Under the pieces are notes generated by a model, which was given only the letters and a program-made list of their open reading frames with translations, made no database searches and was not told where the DNA came from. The position numbers and the translations under genes were made by a program. A stretch of 64,000 nucleotides of DNA from Symsagittifera roscoffensis (taxonomy: Eukaryota > Xenacoelomorpha > Acoela > Convolutidae), in the NCBI RefSeq assembly GCF_963678635.1, contig NC_087069.1:13364660-13428659 (forward strand), written 5' to 3'. Below, in pieces: positions 22,098 through 32,223 of this stretch (position 1 is the first letter of the stretch; each line of letters begins with the position of its first letter).

Positions 22098-22680
22098 TCA
22101 AAAACAGTTTAGATTTAGGCATGGGACTAGACACAATTGCTTTTTTGTAATTGTCCCTGCAGTTGCTCTGATAAATTTTTCACCGACTATAAAATTGTCT
22201 GTGGCTGATATGTACTTTTTTTGCCCCAGACATTCTTTTGTTGCTTTAATTTCGTTAATTGTTTTTATATCTTGGAAATTGTTATCTACTTCTGGTTGTT
22301 TATCTTGCTTGTTTTGCTCTGTTTCTGTTATTTTAATGTGCAATCGGTTCAACCGAATTGTTCTGGTTACTTATATGACGGTTGAGTTTTTTTTATGTAC
22401 GGATGATTGGAGCGATTTGGTGTCTTTCTATTTGATATAGTGTTTTGCTTATCTCATGGATTGTCCCTGCACTCAGCTAAATTTTTTCCATATCTGCGGA
22501 AATTTGAGCACTATTTCTTGAACAACGATTTACCTTTGAAATGTGGACTTTTTTTAATAGAATTTGAAAAGTTTTTGTTATTTGTCCTGATAAATCTGTA
22601 TCTGTTTAAATCATTTGGTTTACATGTGAATCTTGGCTTTGTACAACTTTTGGTACTTAGTTTTGTTTCAATGTGAAGTT
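22098..22680 (-). pseudogene. gag: Eroded gag nucleocapsid of copy 4
   Basis: On the minus strand, SPHFKGKSLFKK is followed by CSNFRRYGKNLAEC (about 22480-22520). This aligns with the FKGKPSFKKW and CCHC knuckle of copy 2, but the second Cys and the His are lost. A hydrophilic Asn/Lys/Gln-rich frame follows (22098-22352). The knuckle can no longer bind zinc. Confidence 0.55.
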
Positions 22681-23026
22681 TCTTCCAATTTTATTAAAAT
22701 TTTTGCCAGTTGTAGTTTTCTACTCGATTTGAAAGTTTGGATCTCCTGTGGTATTGAAGTGGGATGAGACTTATTTTTAATGCAATTTATGCAATTCACG
22801 TTAAACGCGGATTTGGTGTCAATATTATGGAAGTTTCAAATTCCTATTTTTAATATCAAGTTTCAAGTGCACAGGTGTTTCGTTTTACACTTTTTCTTGC
22901 TGTTAATGTTCATTTTCAGAAATTGTATCAAGCCACAGGTGGCAAGAGTCAAGTAATTTTTGCAAACCAACCAGCTTTAACGTGTAAACTTGCATGCAGT
23001 CTGCATGTTTCTGAATGATTCAAGTA

Positions 23027-23075
23027 TTTTCTAATGAAGAATTGTCTAAGCAAGAGACAATTCTTCATTAGAAAA
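23027..23075. ncRNA. Perfect 21-bp hairpin with 7-nt loop
   Basis: TTTTCTAATGAAGAATTGTC plus T (23027-23047) is the exact reverse complement of 23055-23075, with loop AAGCAAG. A perfect stem this short is atypical for animal pre-miRNA but could give a structured RNA, or be the footprint of a foldback event. No promoter is identified. Confidence 0.4.
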
Positions 23076-23894
23076 CCTCTATTTTGCCTAAATTTAATGG
23101 CAACGTCATTATTATTATCGTTTTTTTCTAGAAAAACAACAAAGAAAATACTGCTGGACTATTATTTCGACGGTAAGAGTTTTCCGAATAGGTTTTTTTT
23201 GTATAGTCAAATACATCTAAAGAATTCTTTCCAAGTTTGTTCGAGTAACACTTCATTTTTCAAACTTTTTTTAGAACCTTTTTTCAACACCTGGTGGACT
23301 AACTGAATTTTAAGCAGGTGTAAACAACATCATGCGTGTAGATACCATGTAGATACCAAATTAACCTTGTTGTTGTCTACATTTCGTTTTTTAACAATTT
23401 GATGACACGAAACCGAGTTTTTTGCTCCAACTTAATTTCAATCATCATCGAACCAAAATCGAACGAGAATTGAAATATATTTTCAAAAGTACCAATTGTC
23501 AAACCAGCATATTCTAAGCAAACTTCAGTATTTTCTTTATTTGGTGTTTATTCAAACCTCGAAACGGAAACTATATGAGGATTCTGAATCTATTTGATTT
23601 TTGATCTCATATCTCTAGAAAACACGGTGAACAATAAATTCTCACCATCAACGTCCTCCATGTACCAAATTGTTCTTGAAACAATTTTGCTTAGTTCATG
23701 ATTGGACCTGTTCAAAATCATTGTTTTTTAACTGCGAATACACAGAAGAAGATCACAACATTCCACTATTGGTTTGGTTAGTTGTATGTGATAAATATAC
23801 TTTCAGTTTAGTTCAAACTTTTCAGATAACTTCTTAGAGTGAATCAAGTGTTTTTTTTACCAAGTTGAATTTAAAGAAACATACCCCGAAATCA

Positions 23895-24060
23895 CAACAC
23901 AACAGGGGGGACAACTTTGTCTCCATGTGTTCGCAACGGTTTGGGAAAATTGTGTCCCCCTGTGTTCGCAACGGGTGGGAATAATTGTCCTTACTCGTTG
24001 CGAAAACAGGGGTTAAATTTGTCACTGCCCGTTGTACGACAGGGGAACAAATCCACCCCT
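23895..24060. repeat. Degenerate repeats of TGTTCGCAACGGG and its complement
   Basis: Units resembling CCCCTGTGTTCGCAACGGG occur about every 50 bp, in both orientations (TGTTCGCAACGG, CTCGTTGCGAAAACAGGGG, CCGTTGTACGACAGGGG). Each is followed by a varying T-rich spacer containing TTTGTC or ATTGTC. Confidence 0.65.
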
Positions 24061-24784
24061 GTTGAAATGATGGGTTATTGGATTACTACTTTTGACTTGA
24101 ATTCTGGATTTCTTTTTAGATGTGAATTTTTCTCTGAGCCGGATTAAACCGCATCATGCGCGTTAAAAGCGCGAATCTCCCTAAGAAACATTTGTTTCAG
24201 CGTTAAAAATTTTAAACATCCTCAATTTACAAAAACACGCACCTGAAAAAAAAAAACATTTAAGTTTTAACTATAAATTTAACAGTTGGCTTGAGAAATT
24301 TTCGTCAAACTATTCAATTTATCTATATAAAGTTTGTCTTTGAAAATAGTACGCCCAGCACGGGTCTTATATCAATTTTTCTGGATATCTAATCAAATCT
24401 TTGGTTCTGAATTAGGAACAAAAATTCATTAAGTTTTTTATAAATTAAATCCGAACATAAGGGTGTTCATCCTGATAAAAGCTTTGTTTTCAATTTGTTT
24501 AAATGTTGCTTCTTTTTGGTTAGCTTCAATGATCGTTTCTATTATTCAGCACAAAACTGCTCGTTTTAATAATTTTTCAAAACTGATCATCTTTTTTGAA
24601 TCTTGTTGTTTGAAAATATTTCTAGCGAAAAGGAAATTAGATTTTAGCTCGAAAAAGAAGCTCATTTAATCATTTGGCAAATTGGACCGTATAACAGTAA
24701 ACAACAAATTTCAAGATAAATTAGCTATCGAACAATCCAACTTATCCTTTAGAATCAAAAGTGATTTTTTCTAGTTTTTAACGC

Positions 24785-24788
24785 GTTA
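24785..24788. repeat. Target-site duplication GTTA, left side of copy 2
   Basis: GTTA directly abuts the 3' LTR end of copy 2 and is repeated at 57565-57568 next to the 5' LTR. Four bases is usual for this superfamily. Confidence 0.8.
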
Positions 24789-25197
24789 TGAGTTAGGTTC
24801 GAGGTTTAATTCATTGAGTAATTTCGGATAGGGTACACCGTCTGCTCGTCACGCTATCTTATTTTCGGCCGGATAGATTCGTGCAACTTCTTAGTCTAAT
24901 ACCGATCCTAATCTTACTCTTATATCTACTAGTCTAAGGGTGTTTAACTAGTATCTGCTAGGCTCAATAGATCTAGAGTATACTGGCTTATTGCGATTGC
25001 TAAAGTTCTCTTGGAGAGGTAACTAATTTCTAAGTTAAATTCAAATCTCTCTGGTGGTGAAATAACAAGTATTTTCAGCACTTACAAATAAGTGGGTTGT
25101 TAGTTAGATGGATCGTAATTTGTTAATATTAAATATTTTATAGAGATAAAATATCCAATTTATAACCAATAATAAATATAGTTTATATCTGGTTCCA
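24789..25197 (-). repeat. 3' LTR of copy 2
   Basis: This 409-bp LTR reads TGGAACC to AACTCA on the minus strand. It is preceded on that strand by CCCGTATGGG, the internal junction sequence shared with copy 1. Confidence 0.92.
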
Positions 25198-26782
25198 CCC
25201 ATACGGGGTTTACAGAGTTTTGAATCTTAGATCTTCTATCTGTAATGAAGGATGGATGTTTGTCGTTGTTATTTGGCGAGCATCATTTCCTGTTTTGTTC
25301 TTGGAGAAGAAAGCTCCAAGAAGTTGGAGTCATCGATAGGAAGTTGTTAGTTATCGTTTGACAAAGACTATGAATGTCAACGAAATCAATATGATTTCAA
25401 GTTGGTTTGCTATGATCGTCTGTTCTTGATTGGTTGTGGAGAACTGTGTTTCGATCTTTTTGGGAATGGCGTGAAGATCGTGTTTGGAGGGGATGCCTTG
25501 TAACTCGGATCTGTACGTATACTTGAACATCGAGGTGGTCATTGGTCTGATTCAATGAAGTCCTTTTCTGCGAAGTCAAGTCGTACTCTAAATCCTTTAT
25601 GAGTCGTGATTGTGAGCGGCATGTCAGTTGTATTTAGCCATCCTGTAGGTTGAGTGTGATGGGCTCGCCTAGTCTTTGGATGCTCGTTTTTGTGGTTGTT
25701 CGTGATCTACGTACTGCATATTATAATTTAAATTTTTTTAAATTTTGTTAGTTCTACTTTCTAGTTATGATTTTGATTAATTGTTTTCGCAAAAGCGTTT
25801 TAGTTTTAGTTCAGTTATTTTTTAGGAGTTACTCACACTTGAATACCTCTTGTCAAAATTAGTGTTGTGGTCACAAAGCGTGGATGTAGCACGTTGGGTT
25901 AGGCCGGCTATAGAGCATGCTCAGGACGTCCTCTCTGGTGGGTTAGGCCAGGAAGTGGAGTATGGTTTCGTGCTGGTTTTTAAGGGGTTCTGTTTTGTGT
26001 TAGCTTTTATGTTATATTATTTTTTTTCCTTTTGTTTCGTTGGTTGTGTCCTTTTCTCAAAAATCAAATTGTTTTTGGTTTGGGTTTGTCTTGCGACTAT
26101 TTGGTATTTTATTTTGGTCCTTTTTAGTTTGGTAATAGTCATTAAAAAGATAAATTATCCAGTTGTAAGCTAGTTTAATCCGGTTTGGGTACCGTGGGTT
26201 TTTTTTCTTAGTTAGTTTATGGTTTATGGTGTTTAGTAAGCTGCGTTGGTTAGTTTGGTTATTATATAATTCCATTCCAATCGGGTTAAAGGAAAAGTTG
26301 AAACTTGTTATTGCTTGTTTGAGTTGCTGTTATTGCAAACTTAAAACTTGAATTCATTATTTTAACCAATTCTTCGTGGGCGAGCTGTGCGATTGTGGAT
26401 AGAATTTCTAGGCGTTTAAACAAAAGTTAGTACTGCATTTCATTCGTATGAATTTGCTAAGTTTAAGGCTAAATTTTACTGCTTTTGGGATTGAAAAGTA
26501 TGAATTGATTTTCATCGTATTTTAAATTTACTACATTTGGGGAAATAATTTAGAAATTAATTTACAACTTTGAATTAACTTTTACTGCATCATTTAGTGC
26601 TGTTGGTTTAATAGTGTTTAAAATGGAAAACAGAGTTTATATATTTTTTTGTCTTTTCTTGTTTTAATGGGGATTGTGATGTGAAGACTAAACATATAAA
26701 AAATTACTGTATAAAATGGTTAGTACTATTTTGAATAAGTTAGTTTGAAAGTTATTAAGCTCATTAATATTTTTAGTCGTCT
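25198..26782 (-). other. 3' non-coding region of copy 2
   Basis: No coding frame is supported. It matches the 3' non-coding region of copy 1 in patches, including the repeat-palindrome block (25893-25949, with GAGCATGCTC at 25913-25922) and a TCGGATCTGTACGTATACTT stretch (25506-25525). Confidence 0.65.
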
Positions 26783-28536
26783 GGGAAAAAGCCGTGAGGG
26801 AAAATGTCGTGAATAGCGTCTGAGGCAGTTAGTAGTTTCGCTAGTTTGCGTATTATATTTTTAGTTTGCAGCAGTGGACAAAGCAATTGCACTGCTTTTA
26901 TGGTTATTAGTTCTTTGGTGCCTACTGCAAATGCATGAGGTGTGTTCTGGATTAAACTATAAATTTTATGATTGTATATAGTGTTATGGGTGAATTCTTA
27001 AATGGGTACTTCTATGGGTTGAATAGATTCAAGCGGAATGATCAGAGGTTGGGATCCTTCGTCGTTGAAGGTCTTCGTGAGGGGACAAAATATATACATT
27101 TGAGTGACGGGATCATAATTCCGGAGGATGCCTTGGAAGTTAGTATTTTTAATGCAATACGTGAAGTTTAGAAAAAATGGTGAGCTGTATTTGGAATTAA
27201 TGAAATGAAATCTGTGATGAGGTTGTCGTGATGGTGTGTGTAAATGAAATCGATTTTGGATAAAGCGATAATAATTATAAGTATGTGTTTGCTTAGTCGT
27301 CAACATGATGTCGTGTGAGCAGTGCAAACCGCGTTCTTTTGATGTCAGGAAACGAAAAGTTAGTGAAAATTTTTGAAGTTTTTCGTTAATGGATTCATAC
27401 ACTTGGAAGTCTGATAGTGCTTCTGAAATAATGTGATGATGATTTAATAAAAACTTTTCTGTGATTTGTGATTTTGCGAATTTATCGTCGTCAAGAAATT
27501 GGTCTTGATTAGATCTGATGATGTTATGATCGTAATATTCAATTGAGTAGTCGCTAGCGCGAGGTGCAGTGAATCTTTTAGTAATTTTTTATCTCCTACG
27601 TATGAAAATTGTCGGGGAGTGAGTGCTGTGGTTAATATGAATGATTCGTCTTTATTTCTTTCAATATAGATAGTGGAGTTATAGAGTGGTAGCGTAAGGG
27701 GGTAAGTGAAATTATAATAAGCTGTCCAATGAAGTGTGGGTATTAATACATGTTCATCTACAAAGTGACGTGGTTCAGGGTTAGAGTCTGATTGATTTAG
27801 TGTATATTCGGGAAATAAAGGTAGGGTTATTCGAAGAAAATTCGAAATTTTGGTGTGGTCTGGATGGTTGATATACTCTCGAGCGGTTCCGGGTTTGGAT
27901 GGGAAGGGGTGATTTGGGAATTTACGTTTAAAAGTTCTATAAGCACGGTTAGTACTATTGGATGATTCTTGTTGATGTGGATGAATGAGCTAATGATGGA
28001 GTATAATCTGAAATTGGTGTGGGTGTTGTTGGATTTGATGATGTTATTGTTGATGATAATTGGTGAATAGTTAGGGTGTGGGGAGATAGTAATTGTTGTT
28101 GGAGTGTTATGAAATTGTCTAGTTCTTCGGAAATTTGAATACTATCGGGGGAGTTGTTGGTAGAGCGTTCATTATTGAATGGGGAGTATGTTGGGGTTAC
28201 TTGAGAAGGAGTGTAGGGAGATGAATGTTGGCTATGGGATTGTATAGGTCGGAAAAGGGGTTTTGAGAAGGTTGTTGAGCTGGTCGGGGTATGTGTAGAA
28301 GGGGATGGTTCGGAATCGGCGAACTCATCGGGGATTTCAATATCAGAATTATTGAATTGTAAAATTGTTGTATAAATTGTGATATCTGAGTCAGTGTCAG
28401 AATTCATGCCTGATGATGTATTAGCTTGTGCTGAATCAGGTGGCTGAAAAGCAAAAAGTGGGATAATAGGGAGTGGATTTTGGAGGTTGGCAGGGTGGGA
28501 GTTTGATCGTTGGAGTGATCCAACTTGTCTGCTCAT
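26783..28536 (-). pseudogene. Post-env accessory ORF of copy 2, unknown family
   Basis: It starts at ATG 28536 with MSRQVGSLQRSNSHPANLQN, almost the same start as copy 1. The Ser/Pro/Thr-rich part is open to 27955 (193 codons), then a frameshift leads to the conserved domain. FVDEHVLIPTLHWTAYYNF and LTPRQFSYV lie near 27590-27770. The last block is open at 26998-27402 with HCSHDIMLTTKQTHTYNYYR and QGILRNYDPVTQMYIFCP. Substitutions relative to copy 1 are often conservative (I/V, L/I, K/R), which suggests selection on the protein before the copies decayed. Function unknown. Confidence 0.7.
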
Positions 28537-28589
28537 CGTGGGCTAAAAAAGCTTTTATTTTGAGATTGAAAAGTGGTGGTATGGGGCTG

Positions 28590-30728
28590 TTAAATGATTT
28601 GTTCGTATGTATCGTCAATTGGATGGTGTTGTGTCACAATATGTTGGATGGGGCTTTGTATGTGGCTGGGTCTTAAGTTTAGGGGGTTTGTGATTGCTAA
28701 GTTTCGCAAATTTCGTGAGACTAAAGATAATGGATAATTATGATGTAGATTTGGCAAATGGGGTGCCGTAGTTAAAGCGTTTGTATTATTATTTGAGTCA
28801 TCGTATGTGTTGGCATTTGTCGATAGTTTTGTATTATTTTCTTTAACTTGTGCATCTAGGAGGATTTTATTTATTGATGATGAAATTTTTCCAAAAAAAA
28901 TCCTGCAAATAATATGCTGGCTTGTCGGTTTACTTGTGTATGTTTTGTGCATGTGTTATAGATTCCTTCTAGTAATGAGAAAAGAAATCCAATAAAATTA
29001 AACATTGCGTATAAGATAGTCAATCTTTCTTAGATGTAATATGGCCATCCTAGAAAGGCTAAAACTTCGTTTTTGAGATTTACAAAACTAAAAACTTTGA
29101 TTGGTGATATATCTTGTGGTCGATATTTTTCACCGTTTAAATATATGTAATCTTTGATGTCTTTAAAATATCCGCTGTAACCTTGTGCGTAAATATCTGA
29201 AAATCCTGCTATTTCTGCAAGTTTTCGTAACTTTTGGTCTATTGATTGTCGTTGTATAGAGTACATTTGTGTTAGTAGTTCTTGAAACTGTTGTGTTCTA
29301 ATGTGATATTGTATATCAGATTTAGAATATATATATACCGATTAATGTAAATCGATATTTGGGTTGCGAGCAATAGCTCGAATGCTTTCTGGTGAAAACT
29401 TTTTTAGTGGCTGCATGAGTGTAGGGTATGGTGTAAGTAGATAGTATTTTTCTTCGTCAGGGCTTAATTGTACGACGTTGTGGCTATTTACTGATCCACA
29501 TGGGACTGCGGTATCCCAAAAATATGTTCGTCTTGAAAGTGTATCAACAAAATGTACTTTATTTTTGTAGAATATGGGGATTCTTTTTTTACAACGTTTG
29601 TCCTCAAAAACATATATAGTGGGGATACTTTTTTGGTGCAAGTATAAAACCACAAAATGTTTCCTTCATAGTCAAGGAAACTTGGTCTATTTCCGGATAA
29701 CAAATATCCTGCGTATGGTATTTTTAGAACTGCTAATGCCAGTGATTGTAGAATTTGTGTTCTTTCTAATTCGCATAGTTGATGGAGTGTTTCTAATTCA
29801 GAAAGTGACATTTCTTGGAAAGTTCTACTTATTGTGTAGTCTATTTTCATATGAATGTCATAATGTATTGCGCCAAAATAAGTACTGTTTCCACCAGGAT
29901 TTCCTGCGTTTTTGCGGAGGTTCACTGGGATGTATGATTTATCTTCGTTTATTAGGTGATGTGTTGCATAGGGGTCAAATTTTATTTTTCCAGTGGTCAT
30001 GTCGAAACCTTTGTCGTATTCAACAAGTATTTCGGAGTATTGTGTTTTGTAGAGTGGGTTTTTGTATTTACAGGCAAAATTTGTTTCGTGATATTTTTGA
30101 AAACGTGTCAATTTGTTTTCTATATTATGGATGTTTCTAAATTTAGTACTTCTTCTTTGAGTTGGGGTTACTTTTTCAAATGGGATTGATTCAATAAAAA
30201 ATTTTTGGTGAAATTAAATGATTCTAGCGTGTATTCTTGTGACTTGGAAAACTGTGCAGATTTTTTCAGGAAACCATACTATGGTTGCTTGTTTTAGTGT
30301 TGTAGGATCGCAATATCCTTGGTCATTTTTGCAAGGAAGTCGAATGCCTTGATAAAAGATTGTGTCGTCTTTTAAATCTCGTGTTAGTTGTACTTTTTCA
30401 AGTTGTATTTTCCGATCAAAAAACATTATTTTTTGATATCCTTTATTTTTTGTATCTGCTTTGCAATTTGAGGGATCTTTGATACCTATATGTGGTATCC
30501 AGTGTTTATCATGTAGATCGTATGTCAGTCTTCCGTGTGTTCCGTGCGTGGGGAAATTTCTGTCTAGTCTAATGTAACCTTGGTGTTTTTCAAGTTCTGC
30601 TTGATGTGCTCAGTCTGGAAAAACTTGAAAATTTACAAGTTTTCTATTCGTTCCGTCGTTTTGTGTTAAGTTTAATCGTCTAAGTTCATTCTTACAATCT
30701 TGAGGGCTAAGATGTAGTAATCATTCTA
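28590..30728 (-). pseudogene. env: env of copy 2, C-terminal two-thirds, downstream of the BEL insertion
   Basis: Minus-strand frames (30426-30214, 30111-29488, 29653-29342, 29266-29030) carry the ectodomain found in copy 1, with RLPCKNDQGYC, WFPEKICT, AVPCGS and YSGYFKDIKDYIYLNGEKYR. The membrane segment (LTILYAMFNFIGFLFSLL) lies near 28990-29030 and a cytoplasmic-tail frame at 28590-28952 (INKILLDAQVKENN). At least five frame changes are needed. The sequence stops at 30728, where the BEL element is inserted, and resumes at 40149. Confidence 0.68.
30724..30728. repeat. TTCTA, probable target duplication of the BEL insertion (left)
   Basis: TTCTA borders the 3' LTR. TTCTA recurs at 40151-40155, separated from the 5' LTR by CT. 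Copy 1 env has a single TTCTA (reverse strand of TAGAA near 9397) at the homologous place, supporting a 5-bp duplication with a small later change. Confidence 0.65.
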
Positions 30729-31171
30729 TGCTCGCTAATCTCCAAAACTGATCCAAATTCGTTAAATTATTAAGAGATATTTTTCGGTAAATAACTCAGG
30801 CAAATAGATAAATTTCGGCATTCTCTATCGATCAAAAACATCATATAACTTTTTATCATCTCTCTGTTTTTTGGGTACAAATCGGCGCAAGCTAGCCACA
30901 AGAACCGGTCGGTAATGTGCTTGAGACAAATTGCTCTTTTTGGCGGTCAGTCTTAATCAAGGCTGAACCGAATTAGAACCAAAAAACAGTTAAAATAGGA
31001 TGTAACCCCCGTTTTTAGTGTATTAATACATGGGCAGGTGGGGGACCCGAACCTACGTCGACTATGATGTGACGTTACTTTGTCTTAGTCCGCTTGGCCA
31101 ACTGTGCTTATTTTATATGCATCTATACTCTTGTTTTTTATGCATCTATACTCTACATTTGCATTGCAACA
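30729..31171 (-). repeat. 3' LTR of the BEL/Pao element
   Basis: On the minus strand it reads TGTTGCAATG to TTAGCGAGCA. It differs from the 5' LTR by a short duplication containing ATGCATCTATACTC and by scattered bases. It includes a tRNA-like stretch at 31033-31107. Confidence 0.92.
31033..31107 (-). promoter_or_regulatory. tRNA-like sequence (A and B boxes) inside the BEL 3' LTR
   Basis: On the sense strand of the element, TTGGCCAAGCGG (A box) and GGTTCGGGTCCC (B box) lie at tRNA spacing. The 3' end CCACCTGCC resembles the acceptor strand of tRNA-Leu. The anticodon arm and 5' acceptor strand are degraded. The same stretch is in the 5' LTR (40033-40107). Confidence 0.55.
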
Positions 31172-31183
31172 TCCTCCCCACCT
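31172..31183 (-). promoter_or_regulatory. Polypurine tract of the BEL element
   Basis: AGGTGGGGAGGA on the minus strand directly precedes the 3' LTR, the position required for plus-strand DNA priming. Confidence 0.8.
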
Positions 31184-31243
31184 GAAGAAGGAAGAACCGG
31201 AGCGAGCTTAACGGTCGGCCGAGTGACTTAACGGGTTGCGGTC

Positions 31244-32223
31244 TTAACAAGGGCGGATCGAGCGCAACCGTCCTGTCCGTATTTTAGCTTGACGATTCGG
31301 GCACATATTCTCGAAGCCAACGAGACCAAATCGCGTTAGCATATGACTGCGCTGGCACGTACCTTTTCTTGTGATCGAAGTGCTCCCCGGGTAAAAGCGA
31401 AGGAAAGCGTGTGGCATGTTTCCAAGCAAAAAATGGTTTGGGGTTAATGCTTCTAACTCACGTGAATCAGTACTAACGGGAGTGATTGGCCTCGAGTTCA
31501 AAGCCTGCTCAACTAAGCAGAGTGTTGTTCCTAACACCTCTTCAGTGACTCGCCTACTGCCTAGGATATCGTGCAGCACGCGCTTCACGCTTCGGACGAG
31601 GCGTTCCCAGGAGCCGCCATGATGGGGTGCGCCTGGCGAGTTAAACTTCCAAGTAACACCTTTGTGTGCAAAAATGGTCGGAGCCATGCCATTCCAGCTC
31701 TTGATGCGGGCAAGTAATTCATTTTCCGCGCCAACGAAGTTCGTGCCGTTATCCGACCAGATTGTGCTTGGCGTACCACGACGCGCAATGAACCGTTCAC
31801 TGCCCATGACACAAGAACTGGTGTCCAGAGATGTTACAATCTCCAGGTGTACAGCCCTGGTGGTGAGGCAAGTAAAAAGAAATCCCCATCTTTTTTCAGT
31901 GCTTTTGCGAACCGGAACGTCCAAAGTAATACACACCCGTATGATTGAAGGGTGGTTGCTTATATCCGAGACGTTTGACAGGTAAATTGGACATAATAGG
32001 CTGGATGGTACTTGCTTTGCGTTTACGGCATGTTACACATTGATTTTCGATAGACCGAAGTAGTCGACGCAACCCAAGTATTGCATATTTCATATTTAAT
32101 ACGGAGCGCACGTAATCTAAGCCTTGATGAAAATGCTTTTGGTTGAGGCTGCGGGCCCACAAACGAACTAGGGTATGTCGGGCGTCGAGTATTATTGGTG
32201 CTTAATATCAAACTCGGCATTCA
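31244..32223 (-). pseudogene. pol: BEL/Pao integrase with C-terminal DUF5641-like region
   Basis: The zinc domain is seen as SLNQKHFHQGLDYVRS and CVTCRKRKAS (31896-32162). The core has LDVPVRKSTEKRWGFLF near the first Asp, TIWSDNGTNFVGAENEL with the second Asp, and HHGGSWERLVRSVKRVL with the Glu (31244-31936). LTPNHFLLG and a C-terminal tail follow, as in BEL/Pao integrases. A frameshift separates the zinc domain from the core at the first catalytic block. Confidence 0.92.

Larger units (their letters stand above)
20350..22680 (-). mobile_element. Copy 4: deleted relic of the same retroelement family
   Basis: On the minus strand the order is an eroded CCHC region (22440-22560), an accessory-ORF fragment (21655-22080), a 3' non-coding region resembling copy 2 (21250-20719), and a diverged LTR (20350-20718). 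Pol, the Pro-rich ORF and env are absent, so the nucleocapsid lies directly next to the post-env ORF. No 5' LTR was found. Divergence is much greater than among copies 1-3, so this is the oldest insertion. Confidence 0.65.
22681..24788. other. Intergenic DNA between copy 4 and copy 2
   Basis: No coding exon is convincing; short frames here have low-complexity translations. It contains a perfect 21-bp hairpin (23027-23075) and a degenerate repeat near 23895-24060. Ancestrally its right end was continuous with 57565, before copy 2 inserted. Confidence 0.55.

Noticed and set aside
23917-24147. 76-codon ORF with repeated Gly/Asn/Pro-containing peptide
   Set aside because: It arises from the degenerate nucleotide repeat at 23895-24060, which is present in both orientations.
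25850-26173. 107-codon plus-strand ORF next to the copy 2 3' LTR
   Set aside because: Antisense to the non-coding 3' region; the coding-like start comes from the conserved repeat-palindrome block, and the rest is Phe/Val-rich noise.
29574-30140. 188-codon plus-strand ORF
   Set aside because: Antisense to env of copy 2, where the sense frames are conserved with copy 1; Cys/Phe-rich translation without homologous structure.
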